Assembly: GCF_010093025.1 (NCBI RefSeq)
Contig: NZ_CP048114.1
Span: 248,001-312,000, forward strand
Source of the DNA: Edaphobacter sp. 12200R-103
Lineage (GTDB): Bacteria; Acidobacteriota; Terriglobia; Terriglobales; Acidobacteriaceae
Length of the DNA: 64,000 bases
Direction of reading: 5' to 3'
Within the stretch, counting starts at the first letter, position 1. Each line of letters starts with the position of its first letter. The notes under the pieces are model-generated. The model ran no database searches. It was not told the DNA's origin and worked only from the letters and a program-made list of their open reading frames with translations. A program made the position numbers and the translations under genes. Positions 52,033-61,973 of this stretch are shown one piece after another.

Positions 52033-52742
52033 CCGTTGCTTCCGGTGGAGAGGTCGATTGCCTGACCTTGGCGCATGGTAAGAGTACGGTCCGCAAGGGG
52101 AACGGCAAGCGAGGCCTGGTGCGTGGTAAGGATCAGGGTGCGTGCGCCTCCCCCGGCGACAGGCCAGGTGCGAAAGTCGGCGAGCAACTCAACAAGGTGA
52201 CCGGCGCTCGAGACATCGAGGTTCGAGAAGGGTTCGTCCAGCAGAAGAAGCTCGGGGTCGGTCTGAAGGACGCGTGCAAGGGAGGCGCGCTGCCGCATGC
52301 CCTGAGAATACTGACCGACGGGGCGGTTGAGTGCGGGGTCCAGGCCGACGGCGCGCAGGGCCATCTCGGGCGAACCGACGCACGCGCAGCTATCGCCGCG
52401 ATGCAGCGCGGCGAAGTAGGTGAGATTCTCCATCGCGGTCAGCTCGTCGTACAGCATGGTGGAGTGGCTCATGTAGGCGATGCGGTGACGATGCTCGTGG
52501 GGAGAACCGCCGAAGGCGCTTACCTGACCCCGGCTGGGCGAGATCAATCCGGCGACGATGCGCAGAAGCGTCGATTTGCCGGCGCCGTTCTCTCCCAGGA
52601 TCACGGTCGAAGATCCCGCCGGGAAGGTAACGGAGACGTTCCGCAGTGCAGCGAAGGTGCCGTAGATCTTCGAAACGGATTCGAGCGAAGCTGCGGTCGT
52701 GGCGGCAGGAGTTTCAGCGCGAATTGGGACAGCAGTAGGCAT
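52029..52742 (-). CDS. ccmA: Heme exporter ATPase CcmA
   Basis: A 237-residue ABC ATPase with Walker A GENGAGKST near residue 55, signature YSQGMRQRASLARVL near 145 and Walker B LLLLDEPFSNLD near 168. With CcmB and CcmC it drives release of heme-loaded CcmE. The short length and position after ccmE and before ccmB identify it; ABC ATPases alone are not distinctive. The first 30 residues are a less conserved extension. Confidence 0.85.
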   Translation of the reverse strand: MPTAVPIRAETPAATTAASLESVSKIYGTFAALRNVSVTFPAGSSTVILGENGAGKSTLLRIVAGLISPSRGQVSAFGGSPHEHRHRIAYMSHSTMLYDELTAMENLTYFAALHRGDSCACVGSPEMALRAVGLDPALNRPVGQYSQGMRQRASLARVLQTDPELLLLDEPFSNLDVSSAGHLVELLADFRTWPVAGGGARTLILTTHQASLAVPLADRTLTMRQGQAIDLSTGSNG

Positions 52743-52799
52743 GCACAGAGTCTCGCCTCTGAAGCGAGTATATAGAGCGGGAGGTCAGGGGAACGGTTT

Positions 52800-53249
52800 C
52801 TAGCGGGCCACAGGCAGAGCAGTCGCCGTGGTCACGGGCTTCTGGTTCGCTGCGGGAGCATACTTGGAGGCGCACTTGGCCTGGAGCTGAGTGGCGCGGA
52901 AGACGCCATCTTTCCCGTAGGTACCGACGGCCAGCGCCTGGGAGTCGTCCTTGAAGGTGTCAGGCGGCGGCTCGGAGCCGGTATAGACGACGCGCAGTGC
53001 TTTTCCCTGCTCAAGCAGCTCGAAGGTCGCATTCGTACCGGTGCGGTGGATGCTGCCGGGAGCGACGTTGCCGGCGACACGAAGGTGCCGGGTGTAGGCC
53101 TTGTTGCCCATTCCCTGAAGCTCGCTGATAGTGACGTAGTAACTCTTGTTATCGCGTACGCCGGTTACTGCCAGATAGGCAACGGTTCCCAGGATGAGAA
53201 CGGTGGCGATGAGGATCTTCAGCGAGTTCTTCTGATTGGGATTCGACAT
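52800..53249 (-). CDS. ccmE: Cytochrome c heme chaperone CcmE, Cys-type
   Basis: A 149-residue chaperone with an N-terminal membrane anchor (SLKILIATVLILGTVAYLAV) and the OB-fold heme domain (HLRVAGNVAPGSIHRTG, VVYTGSEPPPDTFKDDSQAL). In E. coli the heme is bound covalently by His in HxxxY. Here the corresponding motif reads KCASKY, with Cys126 and Tyr130, so it is the CxxxY variant known from Desulfovibrio and archaea. The gene is first in the operon ccmE-ccmA-ybaK-ccmB-ccmC-ccmD. Confidence 0.88.
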   Translation of the reverse strand: MSNPNQKNSLKILIATVLILGTVAYLAVTGVRDNKSYYVTISELQGMGNKAYTRHLRVAGNVAPGSIHRTGTNATFELLEQGKALRVVYTGSEPPPDTFKDDSQALAVGTYGKDGVFRATQLQAKCASKYAPAANQKPVTTATALPVAR

Positions 53250-53353
53250 GGCTGTTCTGGGTATTTTACGCCTCTATTGACGAGAGACGGACCAGAAACG
53301 GTTTCGAGCAGAAATTCTTCAGAAAAATGAGATTCTGGGGAACTTTTCTCTTC

Positions 53354-53393
53354 CTGTGGCGTAACCACAGGTATTAAATGTGGTCATGCCACA
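53354..53393. promoter_or_regulatory. Two dyad operators before the padR gene
   Basis: CTGTGG-CGTAA-CCACAG (53354-53370) and TGTGG-TCATG-CCACA (53379-53393) are perfect inverted repeats with the same 5-bp spacing, their centres 24 bp apart. The second runs into the ribosome site. Matching arms and tandem arrangement strongly suggest binding sites for the PadR protein itself, giving autorepression. Confidence 0.7.
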
Positions 53394-53403
53394 GGAGAAA
53401 CGG

Positions 53404-53757
53404 ATGGGAGACGCGAAGCTGGACCTTTTGCAGGGAACTCTGGATCTGATGGTGCTGCAGACCTTAGCGGCCATGGGCGAGATGCATGGCTATGGGATTG
53501 CGCGGCGGATCGAGCAGGTAAGCGGCGATGAGGTGCTACTGAACCAGGGCACGATCTACGCCGCTCTGGTGCGGCTGCAGCAGCGGGGCTGGATCGAGGC
53601 CGAGTGGGGAGCTTCGGACAACAACCGCCGGGCGAAGTTCTATTCGATTACCACGCGGGGCCGAAAGCAGCTGGCCGATGACACCGAATACTGGCGCCGG
53701 CTGGCGAACGTGATGGGCCGCGTGCTGGCGATGGGAGAAGGGAGGGCGGAGCCATGA
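53404..53757 (+). CDS. PadR-family transcriptional regulator
   Basis: A 117-residue winged-helix repressor: DLLQGTLDLMVLQTLAAMGE, then MHGYGIARRIEQVS, NQGTIYAALVRLQQRGWIEA and NNRRAKFYSITTRGRKQL. It is a typical short PadR. The ATG at 53404 has AGGAG 6 bp upstream; a longer frame from 53380 would begin inside the operator. It overlaps the next start as ATGA, and regulator-permease pairs of this kind are common in acidobacteria. Confidence 0.9.
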   Translation: MGDAKLDLLQGTLDLMVLQTLAAMGEMHGYGIARRIEQVSGDEVLLNQGTIYAALVRLQQRGWIEAEWGASDNNRRAKFYSITTRGRKQLADDTEYWRRLANVMGRVLAMGEGRAEP

Positions 53758-56426
53758 GGAACCCGGGGCGGGAGTCGTGGACGGATGCGCTGCGCCGGGT
53801 AGGAGCGCGGTTGGCTGCCTTCTTCTATAAAGGCGCGATGGATCGCGAACTTGAGGAGGAGGTCGCGACGCATATCGCGATGGCAACGGAGGAGAACATT
53901 CGGAGCGGGATGAGCCCGGAAGAGGCTCGGAGGAGGGCGCTGGTGAGATTTGGCGGAGTGGAGCAGGCGAAGGAGCGGCAGAGGGAGTCGCGCGGGCTGC
54001 CGTGGCTGGATACGGTGATGCAGGATTTGCGCTATGCGGTGCGGACGCTGGGGCGGGAGAAGGCCTTTGCGGCGGTTGCCATTCTGATTCTGGCTCTTGG
54101 GATTGGCGCGAATGTGGTGGTGTTCAGCGTGGTGAACACGATTCTGCTGAGGCCGCTGCCGTTCTATCAGCCGGACCGGCTGGTGTGGATCGCGCCAGAG
54201 CATTCGAACGGGCTATCGGACATGACCTATTCGGTGGATGCATACGAGGACCTGCGGTCCATGAACCGGTCGTACGAGGACGTGACGGGGTACTTTGCGT
54301 TCTCGACGCCGGACAACTACAAGCTGACCGGGCATGGAGATCCGAAGCCGCTGACAGGGATCATGGTCGCGGGGAACTTCTTCCATGTGCTGGGAGTTGA
54401 GCCGGCGCTGGGGCGGTTGTTTACGCAGGATGAGTCAAGGAAGGGCGGCCCGGCGGCGGTTCTGCTGGCGTATCCCTTCTGGCAGACGCAGTTCGGCGGC
54501 GATCGGTCGATTGTTGGAAAGGCGATCACGCTCGATAACCATCCGGCGACGGTGGTCGGGGTGCTGCCGGAGAGCTTTGACTTTGGTGCGGCGTTTTCGC
54601 CGGGGTCGAAGGTGGACATTCTTACACCGGTCATGATGGACGAGATCCGGTATGAAGGAAATACCCTTGCGCTCATCGGCAGGCTGAAGCCTGGTGTGAC
54701 GGTGCAGCAGGCGCGGGCTGAGGCGAAGACGTTGTTCCCGCAGTTCTATTGGGGCAAGAAATATCCCGATTCGAAGGGTAACTACACCGGTTGGCCGGTG
54801 ATGCTGAAGGATTACGTCAGCGGGAAGCTGCGGCGATCCCTTGTGGTGTTGTGGTGCGCGGTTGGGCTGATTCTGCTGATTGTGTGCGTGAACCTCTCGA
54901 ACCTTCTTCTGGCACGCGCGGCGGCGCGGAGCAAGGAGTTTGCGGTCCGCAGCGCACTGGGTGCAGGACGAGGGAGATTGATTCGACAGTTGCTGACAGA
55001 GAGTCTCGTCCTGGCGGCTGCCGGGGCTGTTCTCGGGCTGGGGATCGCGTATGCGCTGTTGCGCTATCTCGCGCATCAGGGCTCGATTGCACTGCCGCTG
55101 CTGAATAATGTGCGGCTGGATATGACGTCGCTGCTGTGGACCTTGGCAATCACGGTATCGACGGCCATTCTTTTTGGGTTGCTGCCGGGAATCAGGGCCT
55201 CGCGGGCGAATGTCCAGGAGGCTCTGAAAGACGGTGGCCATGGAGCGACGGAGGGCCGGAAGCATGAGACGATGCGCACGGTCCTGGTGGTCTCGGAGGT
55301 GGCGCTGGCGTGCGTGCTGATGATAGGAGCGGGACTGTTGCTGCGCAGCTTTTTGAAGGTGCTGGATGTCGATCTCGGGTTCCAGCCGGCGACAGCAGCG
55401 GCGATGAAGCTGGACTTTGACGATGGTAATAACACCGATCGGCGCAGCGCGATCCTGCAGAATGTCGCCCGACGCGTGAGCGCCATTCCTGGCATCGATG
55501 CTGTGGGGTTTTCGGACAATCTGCCGCTCGATCGCAACCGGGGCTGGGGAGGCCCGCGTGTGAAGGGCAAGACCTATAAGCCCGGCGAGGTTCCGGGAGC
55601 GTTCGTCTACATCGTGGCACCGGGATACATGAAGGCGATGGGGATGCGGCTGCGTGGGCGGGACTTCGCGTGGTCCGATAACGATAAGAGTGAAGGGGTC
55701 ATCATCCTGAACCGGAAGGCGGCGAAGGGGCTGTGGCCGGATGAAGATCCTATTGGGAAGATCGCCGTTCTGGGCAAGAAGGACGTTCGCGTGATCGGCG
55801 TGATCGATGATGTGCGCGATACCAACATCGAAGGGCAGACCGGCTGGCAGATGTACCTGCCTATGACCGAGAGCGACTGGGGCCCGGACGGAGCCTACCT
55901 GGTGGTGCGGACGAAGCTGCCTCCGGCGCAGCTTTCCGGAACGGTCTTACGAACGCTGCGGGAGATCAACCCCAACCAGCCTTCGGTTGAGTTCCGCACG
56001 ATGCAGGGCATTGTGGATCATGCCACGTCGCCGCGGGAGTTTTTCGTTCTGCTGGTGGGAACGTTTGCGGGACTGGGGCTGCTGTTGGCGTCGCTGGGAA
56101 TCTATGGCGTGATCTCGTACTCGGTGACGCGAAGAACGCAGGAGATTGGAATCCGCATGGCGCTGGGGGCGTCGCCCGGTAACGTGCAGATGGGGGTGAT
56201 CAAGAAGACATTACAGATGGCTGCGTTGGGAATCTCAGTCGGCGCTGTACTTTCAATCGCCGCAGCACAGTTGATTGCGACCCTTTTGTTTGGCACAACG
56301 CCGACGGACCCACCGACCTTTGGGGTCATGCTGGTGCTGCTGACGGTAGTGGCTCTGCTGGCGGGGTACCTGCCGGCGCGCCGGGCATCGCGCATCAACC
56401 CCATGGTGGCGTTGCGGAACGAGTAG
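53754..56426 (+). CDS. MacB/FtsX-type ABC permease (ADOP family)
   Basis: An 890-residue membrane protein. It begins with a short cytoplasmic prefix (ELEEEVATHIAMATEENIRS, then MSPEEARRRALVRFGGVEQA). Then two copies of a MacB-type unit follow: a membrane segment (AVAILILALGIGANVVVFSV), a periplasmic core and FtsX-like helices (RSALGAGRGRLIRQLLTESL; RRTQEIGIRMALGASPGNVQ). This is the acidobacterial duplicated orphan permease architecture, where no ATPase gene sits beside the permease. Coupled to padR by an ATGA overlap. The substrate is unknown. Confidence 0.88.
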   Translation: MRNPGRESWTDALRRVGARLAAFFYKGAMDRELEEEVATHIAMATEENIRSGMSPEEARRRALVRFGGVEQAKERQRESRGLPWLDTVMQDLRYAVRTLGREKAFAAVAILILALGIGANVVVFSVVNTILLRPLPFYQPDRLVWIAPEHSNGLSDMTYSVDAYEDLRSMNRSYEDVTGYFAFSTPDNYKLTGHGDPKPLTGIMVAGNFFHVLGVEPALGRLFTQDESRKGGPAAVLLAYPFWQTQFGGDRSIVGKAITLDNHPATVVGVLPESFDFGAAFSPGSKVDILTPVMMDEIRYEGNTLALIGRLKPGVTVQQARAEAKTLFPQFYWGKKYPDSKGNYTGWPVMLKDYVSGKLRRSLVVLWCAVGLILLIVCVNLSNLLLARAAARSKEFAVRSALGAGRGRLIRQLLTESLVLAAAGAVLGLGIAYALLRYLAHQGSIALPLLNNVRLDMTSLLWTLAITVSTAILFGLLPGIRASRANVQEALKDGGHGATEGRKHETMRTVLVVSEVALACVLMIGAGLLLRSFLKVLDVDLGFQPATAAAMKLDFDDGNNTDRRSAILQNVARRVSAIPGIDAVGFSDNLPLDRNRGWGGPRVKGKTYKPGEVPGAFVYIVAPGYMKAMGMRLRGRDFAWSDNDKSEGVIILNRKAAKGLWPDEDPIGKIAVLGKKDVRVIGVIDDVRDTNIEGQTGWQMYLPMTESDWGPDGAYLVVRTKLPPAQLSGTVLRTLREINPNQPSVEFRTMQGIVDHATSPREFFVLLVGTFAGLGLLLASLGIYGVISYSVTRRTQEIGIRMALGASPGNVQMGVIKKTLQMAALGISVGAVLSIAAAQLIATLLFGTTPTDPPTFGVMLVLLTVVALLAGYLPARRASRINPMVALRNE

Positions 56427-56441
56427 TCTCCTCTAAAAAAT

Positions 56442-56477
56442 GCCGGCAGGAAGACCATCCCTGCCGGCTCTTTTTTT
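56442..56477. terminator. Bidirectional terminator after the ADOP permease
   Basis: GCCGGCAGG (56442) pairs with CCTGCCGGC (56460), followed by TCTTTTTTT on the plus strand; on the minus strand the same stem is followed by a run of six T. It serves the permease and the convergent DUF892 gene. Confidence 0.85.
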
Positions 56478-56493
56478 CCAAGCCATCGTACAT

Positions 56494-56997
56494 TCAGGCG
56501 GCGGCCTGAAGATTGACGCCGTCGGAGATGGAGCTGAACAGCACGTCAGCCTGTTTCTCCTCGCTGAGGATCGAATCGAGAACCCGGGCGTCTTCCGTAA
56601 GACCAAGGATGTTGGCCCAGGTGCGCAGGGTCCCGTAGACGGCGATCTCGTGATGTTCCACCTGCTGGCCGCAGGCGATCAGGGTGATGTCGCGAATGCT
56701 GCTATCGGACGCATCTTTAATGCTGTCTTCCGCTTCGGTGATGAGGCCGCTGATGGCCTTACAGGTTATGGTGTCGGCGTCGCCGGTGATCCTCCGCAGG
56801 AGTCCCTCGACGCTGGCAACGTGGCCCTCCGTTTGGCGCAGGTGATCGCGAAAGGCGGTTGCGAGCTGGGGATCGGTGGATTTGTCGATCATCTTCGGCA
56901 GGGCATCGGTGATCTTCTGCTCCATATCGAGCGCCTTCTTCAGATTGGAGATGTAGAGAGTGCGTAGATCCTCAATGTTGGCTGAGAAAATCTTCAT
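56494..56997 (-). CDS. DUF892 ferritin-like protein (YciF/YciE type)
   Basis: A 167-residue helical protein of the DUF892 family: EDLRTLYISNLKKALDMEQK, ALPKMIDKSTDPQLATAFRD, HLRQTEGHVASVEGLLRRI and CGQQVEHHEIAVYGTLRTWA. The Glu and His residues on these helices are the expected di-metal ligands. Family members appear in stress-related regions, but the function is not settled. It diverges from thiC, across a 261-bp gap. Confidence 0.88.
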   Translation of the reverse strand: MKIFSANIEDLRTLYISNLKKALDMEQKITDALPKMIDKSTDPQLATAFRDHLRQTEGHVASVEGLLRRITGDADTITCKAISGLITEAEDSIKDASDSSIRDITLIACGQQVEHHEIAVYGTLRTWANILGLTEDARVLDSILSEEKQADVLFSSISDGVNLQAAA

Positions 56998-57051
56998 AGT
57001 GGAAAGCTCCTTTTTTCCTTTTGGTCGTTCTGTTCCCCATATCCAGGCGTT

Positions 57052-58740
<1,689 letters not shown>

Positions 58741-58764
58741 AAACGCCTGCAGAAGCGAATACAA

Positions 58765-58799
58765 CAACGGCCGCTCCGAATACTCCGGGGCGGCCGTTG
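58765..58799 (+). terminator. Hairpin after thiC
   Basis: CAACGGCCGC pairs with GCGGCCGTTG, extended by CC/GG, with a 9-nt loop. Only a short CTTTG follows, so it is a weak or non-canonical terminator. Confidence 0.5.
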
Positions 58800-58893
58800 C
58801 TTTGTGGTGCAAGACGGTGGGCCACGATTATCTACAGTGTTGCATCCGACCTGAACAGAACAGGTCGCGAGATGCGACAGAAGGGAGCACAAG

Positions 58894-59388
58894 ATGCCGG
58901 AAAAGAAAACGATCGAGCGCGCGAAAGAAGATCTGCGCGAAGGCAAGGCTCCATCGACAGCAGCGGGAGAGTTTGTGCGGGAAGAGATCGATCACGTCCG
59001 TGAGGGCAAACATGGAGCGCGTTCGCCACAGCAGGCAATTGCAATCGGTCTTAGCAAGGCTCGCCGCGCAGGAATTCCGCTGAAGCCGCCGAAGTCCGGT
59101 TCAAAGGAGATGCGCAACCGTGCAGAACATGAGTACGAGGAGGGGCAGGAGCATCCGGGGCGCAAGCCATCGACGACACGATCTCATAGTCGTAAGACAG
59201 CTATGAAGCGTGAGCCAAAGTCGTCTGCTTCCCACGAGGCTCTTTCCCGGCAGTCGAAACGCGCATCGGCAAGACGTTCGGCAAGTTCGAGGTCGGCAGC
59301 AGCCAGGAAGGGTGCCGCAAAGAGATCGCCCGCCGCCAGGTCCGCCTCTGCAAGGAAGGCCGCGAGAACGAGAGCTGCGGCGCATTGA
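58894..59388 (+). CDS. DUF6496 protein with histone-H1-like tail
   Basis: A 164-residue, highly basic protein. The N-terminal half (KEDLREGKAPSTAAGEFVRE, SPQQAIAIGLSKARRAGIPL, KPPKSG) matches the DUF6496 pattern. The C-terminal 70 residues are almost only Ala, Arg, Ser and Lys (RSASSRSAAARKGAAKRS), resembling histone-H1-type nucleoid proteins. DNA or nucleic-acid binding is likely from composition, but unproven. AAGGGAG lies 8 bp before the ATG. It is a common accessory gene in acidobacteria and proteobacteria. Confidence 0.75.
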   Translation: MPEKKTIERAKEDLREGKAPSTAAGEFVREEIDHVREGKHGARSPQQAIAIGLSKARRAGIPLKPPKSGSKEMRNRAEHEYEEGQEHPGRKPSTTRSHSRKTAMKREPKSSASHEALSRQSKRASARRSASSRSAAARKGAAKRSPAARSASARKAARTRAAAH

Positions 59389-59503
59389 CCCAGTTATCCA
59401 CAGATTACTGAAAGAGCCTATGTGAAAACAGACAACGCTGCGAGGTGAGATGAAGTCTTAGGTTGTAACGGAAGAGAAATCTTCCAGAAGGAGAGAGTAG
59501 CCT

Positions 59504-59665
59504 ATGGCCAACCAAAATATCAGGAGCATTCCTGATAGGAACATCCGGGAGACCGGAGGTACCAATGGATGGCACGAAGCAAGTCACCCTAGCCAGAATG
59601 ACATGAATCGAGGGAGGGAGACTCGGGCAGAGCCTGAGGTTTCCAAACGAGATTCGGCCACTTAA
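59504..59665 (+). CDS. Small hydrophilic protein (53 aa)
   Basis: A short gene with AAGGAG 10 bp before the ATG and a strong terminator 43 bp after the stop. The product starts MANQNIRSIPDRNIRETGGT and continues with NGWHEASHPSQNDMNRGRET; it is polar, rich in Asn, Arg and Gly, and likely disordered. No family recognised. Together with the DUF6496 gene upstream it may belong to a stress-type group, as is typical of short disordered proteins in bacteria, but that is inference. Confidence 0.5.
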   Translation: MANQNIRSIPDRNIRETGGTNGWHEASHPSQNDMNRGRETRAEPEVSKRDSAT

Positions 59666-59707
59666 GGTGGGAGTCGGAATTCGATCCGATTCTCCGAAAA
59701 CTCGAAG

Positions 59708-59742
59708 AAAAAAGGCGGGTCCCTCCGGGATTCGCCTTTTTT
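59708..59742. terminator. Bidirectional intrinsic terminator
   Basis: AAAAAAGGCGGGTCCC and GGGATTCGCCTTTTTT pair around TCC with one G-T. The A-run and T-run make it work on both strands, for the 53-aa gene (plus) and the M28 peptidase gene (minus). Confidence 0.85.
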
Positions 59743-59751
59743 CATTGGAAC

Positions 59752-61875
59752 CTACTTAGAGGCATCTTCGAGAGTTGCCGCCGCCCGATTCAAGGCATCG
59801 GCCAGCTCCGTCAACTGCAATCTGGCGCGATTGCTGTCAGCGGCATCGACAGCTTCATTAACGCCTGGGATAACGACAGCGGCGTATCCGGTGTACTCAC
59901 CCGGAGCATAGATGGTGTGTTTGTACCAGGGGCGATGAGGCAATCCGTTGGGCGAAAGCAGGGAGGACTCAGCGCTTCGCAGAGCTCGGTTGAGAGCTGC
60001 TGTATCGGCTGGAGGAGCGTCCTGCCGGAAGCGGATTGCGCCGCCAGCCGCCTCAAATCTGTGAGCGGCAGTAAGGGCTGGACCGAAGTTGAGATTCATG
60101 CCGGCTGCCGTGGCATGTTTCTGCGCGCCTTCGAGGTAGCAGATGATTTCATGCCCGTAGAACTGGTAATCGTAGGGCAGCACGTCAGCGTCGGCCATAT
60201 GGAGGATCTCCAGCCCAAAGACGCGTGCCTGCTGCTGTTCGTAGACGAAGGTGGGATCGGCAAACTTCGTAAACCAGTTGTAGTTATCGAAGACGGAATG
60301 GTACACGCCGTATGGCCCCTCGGAGCCGATATCGGTCGATGGCACGCCCAGATGCTGCAGGAAGGGCGTGTAGTCGGAGCCGGAGCCGAGGTCGCCCACG
60401 TGGGCATCCTGCTGCATGTGCTGAGCTGCGCGCCGCCCTGCGTCGGCTTCCTGCTCCAGTTTCCACTGGCGGTAGACGGTGTCGCCCTTCGGCGAGGGAA
60501 CCTGCATGGTGACTTCGCGGACGAATTGCTTGAGCGAGGGCACCGATGCGGCTTTAAAGTTGGGGCCAGAGACTCCGACGTCCGTGTTGAAGTAAGCTAC
60601 GGCATTCGCAAGAGCAGCGGCGTTCTGCTCTACCCACTCCGTTGAGCCGATCAGTCCTTCCTCCTCGGCATCCCATGAGGCGATGACGATGGTGCGCCGG
60701 GGCTGCCAACCCTGCTTCAGAAGCTCCCCGAGGCCGTGAACAGCCTCCAGCATGGCGGCGGTTCCGGAGTTGGGATCGACGGCGCCAAAGACCCAGGCAT
60801 CGCGATGGTTTCCGGCGATAACCCAGTTCTCCTTTTGTGCAGGATCTGTACCGGGGATCGTTCCGATGACGTTCCAGATGGTACGAATCCGGGCGTCGTG
60901 CTCAAGGTGCATGTGGACCTTGACCTTGCCTGTTCCTCCCAGGTGATAGGTGAAAGGAAGAGCGCCCTGCCAGCCCCGCGGCGAAACTGGGCCGTCAAGA
61001 GCTTTGAGGATTGGGGCAGCATCTTTGAAAGACAATGGGTTGGACGGGATGGATGGCTTATTGCCCTGAGGACCATTGCCGTGAATTCGCCTGGAATCGG
61101 GAAGATCGGGAGTGGAGGCGATTCCCGAAGTCTCGGGATCGCCGGGATAAATGGGAAGGAACTGTACGGAGCCGCGCTGAACGCCCGACTCAGGACGGAA
61201 GGGCCCCTTGGGATAGACGTCGCCGCGAAAGTAACCATCGTCAGATGGGTCGGAGTAGATGAGAACGCCATTCGCTCCATGCTGCTGGGCGAGGTAGACC
61301 TTTACGCCGCGAAAGTTGGCTCCGTAGCGGACGAGGACGATCTTGCCCTTAACGCTGACTCCCATGCGGGCCAACTTCTTGAAATCTTCCTGGGTGCCGT
61401 AGTTTGCATAGACGACGTTGGCAGTGATGTCCGCCGAGGGAGAGGACCCGTTGAAGGCAGGAAGGATGTCCGGCTGATCCTGGAAGGGATCACCTCCATA
61501 GCGCTGAGGATCGACGTGCTCTGGTGAGGGACCTGACATGAGTTTTTCGCCGTTGGAGTTGAATGCCTCGATGTTGATCTCTACAGGACGATTGAGCAGG
61601 ACCCGGTAAGGAACGATCTTTGTCTCCAACCCGGCGTCTTTGAACTTCTGCTCGACGTACAACGCTGTTGCGTAGTCTTCTTGCGAACTGGCCCAGTGTG
61701 GTTTTGCCGTAAGAATCTTCAGGTGTTCTCCGGCAAGTTTTGCGTCGGGCACAGGAAGGAAGGCTGCATCCCACTTTGCCTGCTTGGAGAAATCTCGGAA
61801 TCCAAAGACCTGCCGGGTCTGTCCCGGACAAACCAGAGCGGCAGAGAACAGAAGGAAGAGAAGTGCGGAGCGCAA
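59752..61875 (-). CDS. Secreted M28 peptidase, glutamate-carboxypeptidase-II-like
   Basis: A 707-residue exported zinc peptidase with a signal peptide (MRSALLFLLFSAALVCPG). A protease-associated domain is inserted at about 150-310 (NVVYANYGTQEDFKKLARMG, KIVLVRYGANFRGVKVYLAQ). The peptidase core has the zinc ligands in GNHRDAWVFGAVDPNSGTA near 355, the catalytic Glu in WDAEEEGLIGSTEWV near 405, the Asp in FNTDVGVSG near 430 and the His in YHSVFDNYNW near 535. A transferrin-receptor-like helical dimerisation domain closes it. It should remove C-terminal acidic or dipeptide residues from peptides. Confidence 0.9.
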   Translation of the reverse strand: MRSALLFLLFSAALVCPGQTRQVFGFRDFSKQAKWDAAFLPVPDAKLAGEHLKILTAKPHWASSQEDYATALYVEQKFKDAGLETKIVPYRVLLNRPVEINIEAFNSNGEKLMSGPSPEHVDPQRYGGDPFQDQPDILPAFNGSSPSADITANVVYANYGTQEDFKKLARMGVSVKGKIVLVRYGANFRGVKVYLAQQHGANGVLIYSDPSDDGYFRGDVYPKGPFRPESGVQRGSVQFLPIYPGDPETSGIASTPDLPDSRRIHGNGPQGNKPSIPSNPLSFKDAAPILKALDGPVSPRGWQGALPFTYHLGGTGKVKVHMHLEHDARIRTIWNVIGTIPGTDPAQKENWVIAGNHRDAWVFGAVDPNSGTAAMLEAVHGLGELLKQGWQPRRTIVIASWDAEEEGLIGSTEWVEQNAAALANAVAYFNTDVGVSGPNFKAASVPSLKQFVREVTMQVPSPKGDTVYRQWKLEQEADAGRRAAQHMQQDAHVGDLGSGSDYTPFLQHLGVPSTDIGSEGPYGVYHSVFDNYNWFTKFADPTFVYEQQQARVFGLEILHMADADVLPYDYQFYGHEIICYLEGAQKHATAAGMNLNFGPALTAAHRFEAAGGAIRFRQDAPPADTAALNRALRSAESSLLSPNGLPHRPWYKHTIYAPGEYTGYAAVVIPGVNEAVDAADSNRARLQLTELADALNRAAATLEDASK

Positions 61876-61923
61876 AAAGAAAAACCTCTGAAGCGGCAGC
61901 TTCGAGGTCTAGGGTACAGCATT

Positions 61924-61962
61924 CTTCATAGCGCGCAGGCTGGTACCCTTCGCGCTATGAAG
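61924..61962. repeat. Perfect 12-bp inverted repeat between mscL and the peptidase gene
   Basis: CTTCATAGCGCG and CGCGCTATGAAG flank a 15-nt spacer. There is no adjacent T-run, so it could be a factor-dependent terminator element after mscL or a regulatory dyad before the M28 gene. Confidence 0.55.
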
Positions 61963-61973
61963 GCTTCGAATAT

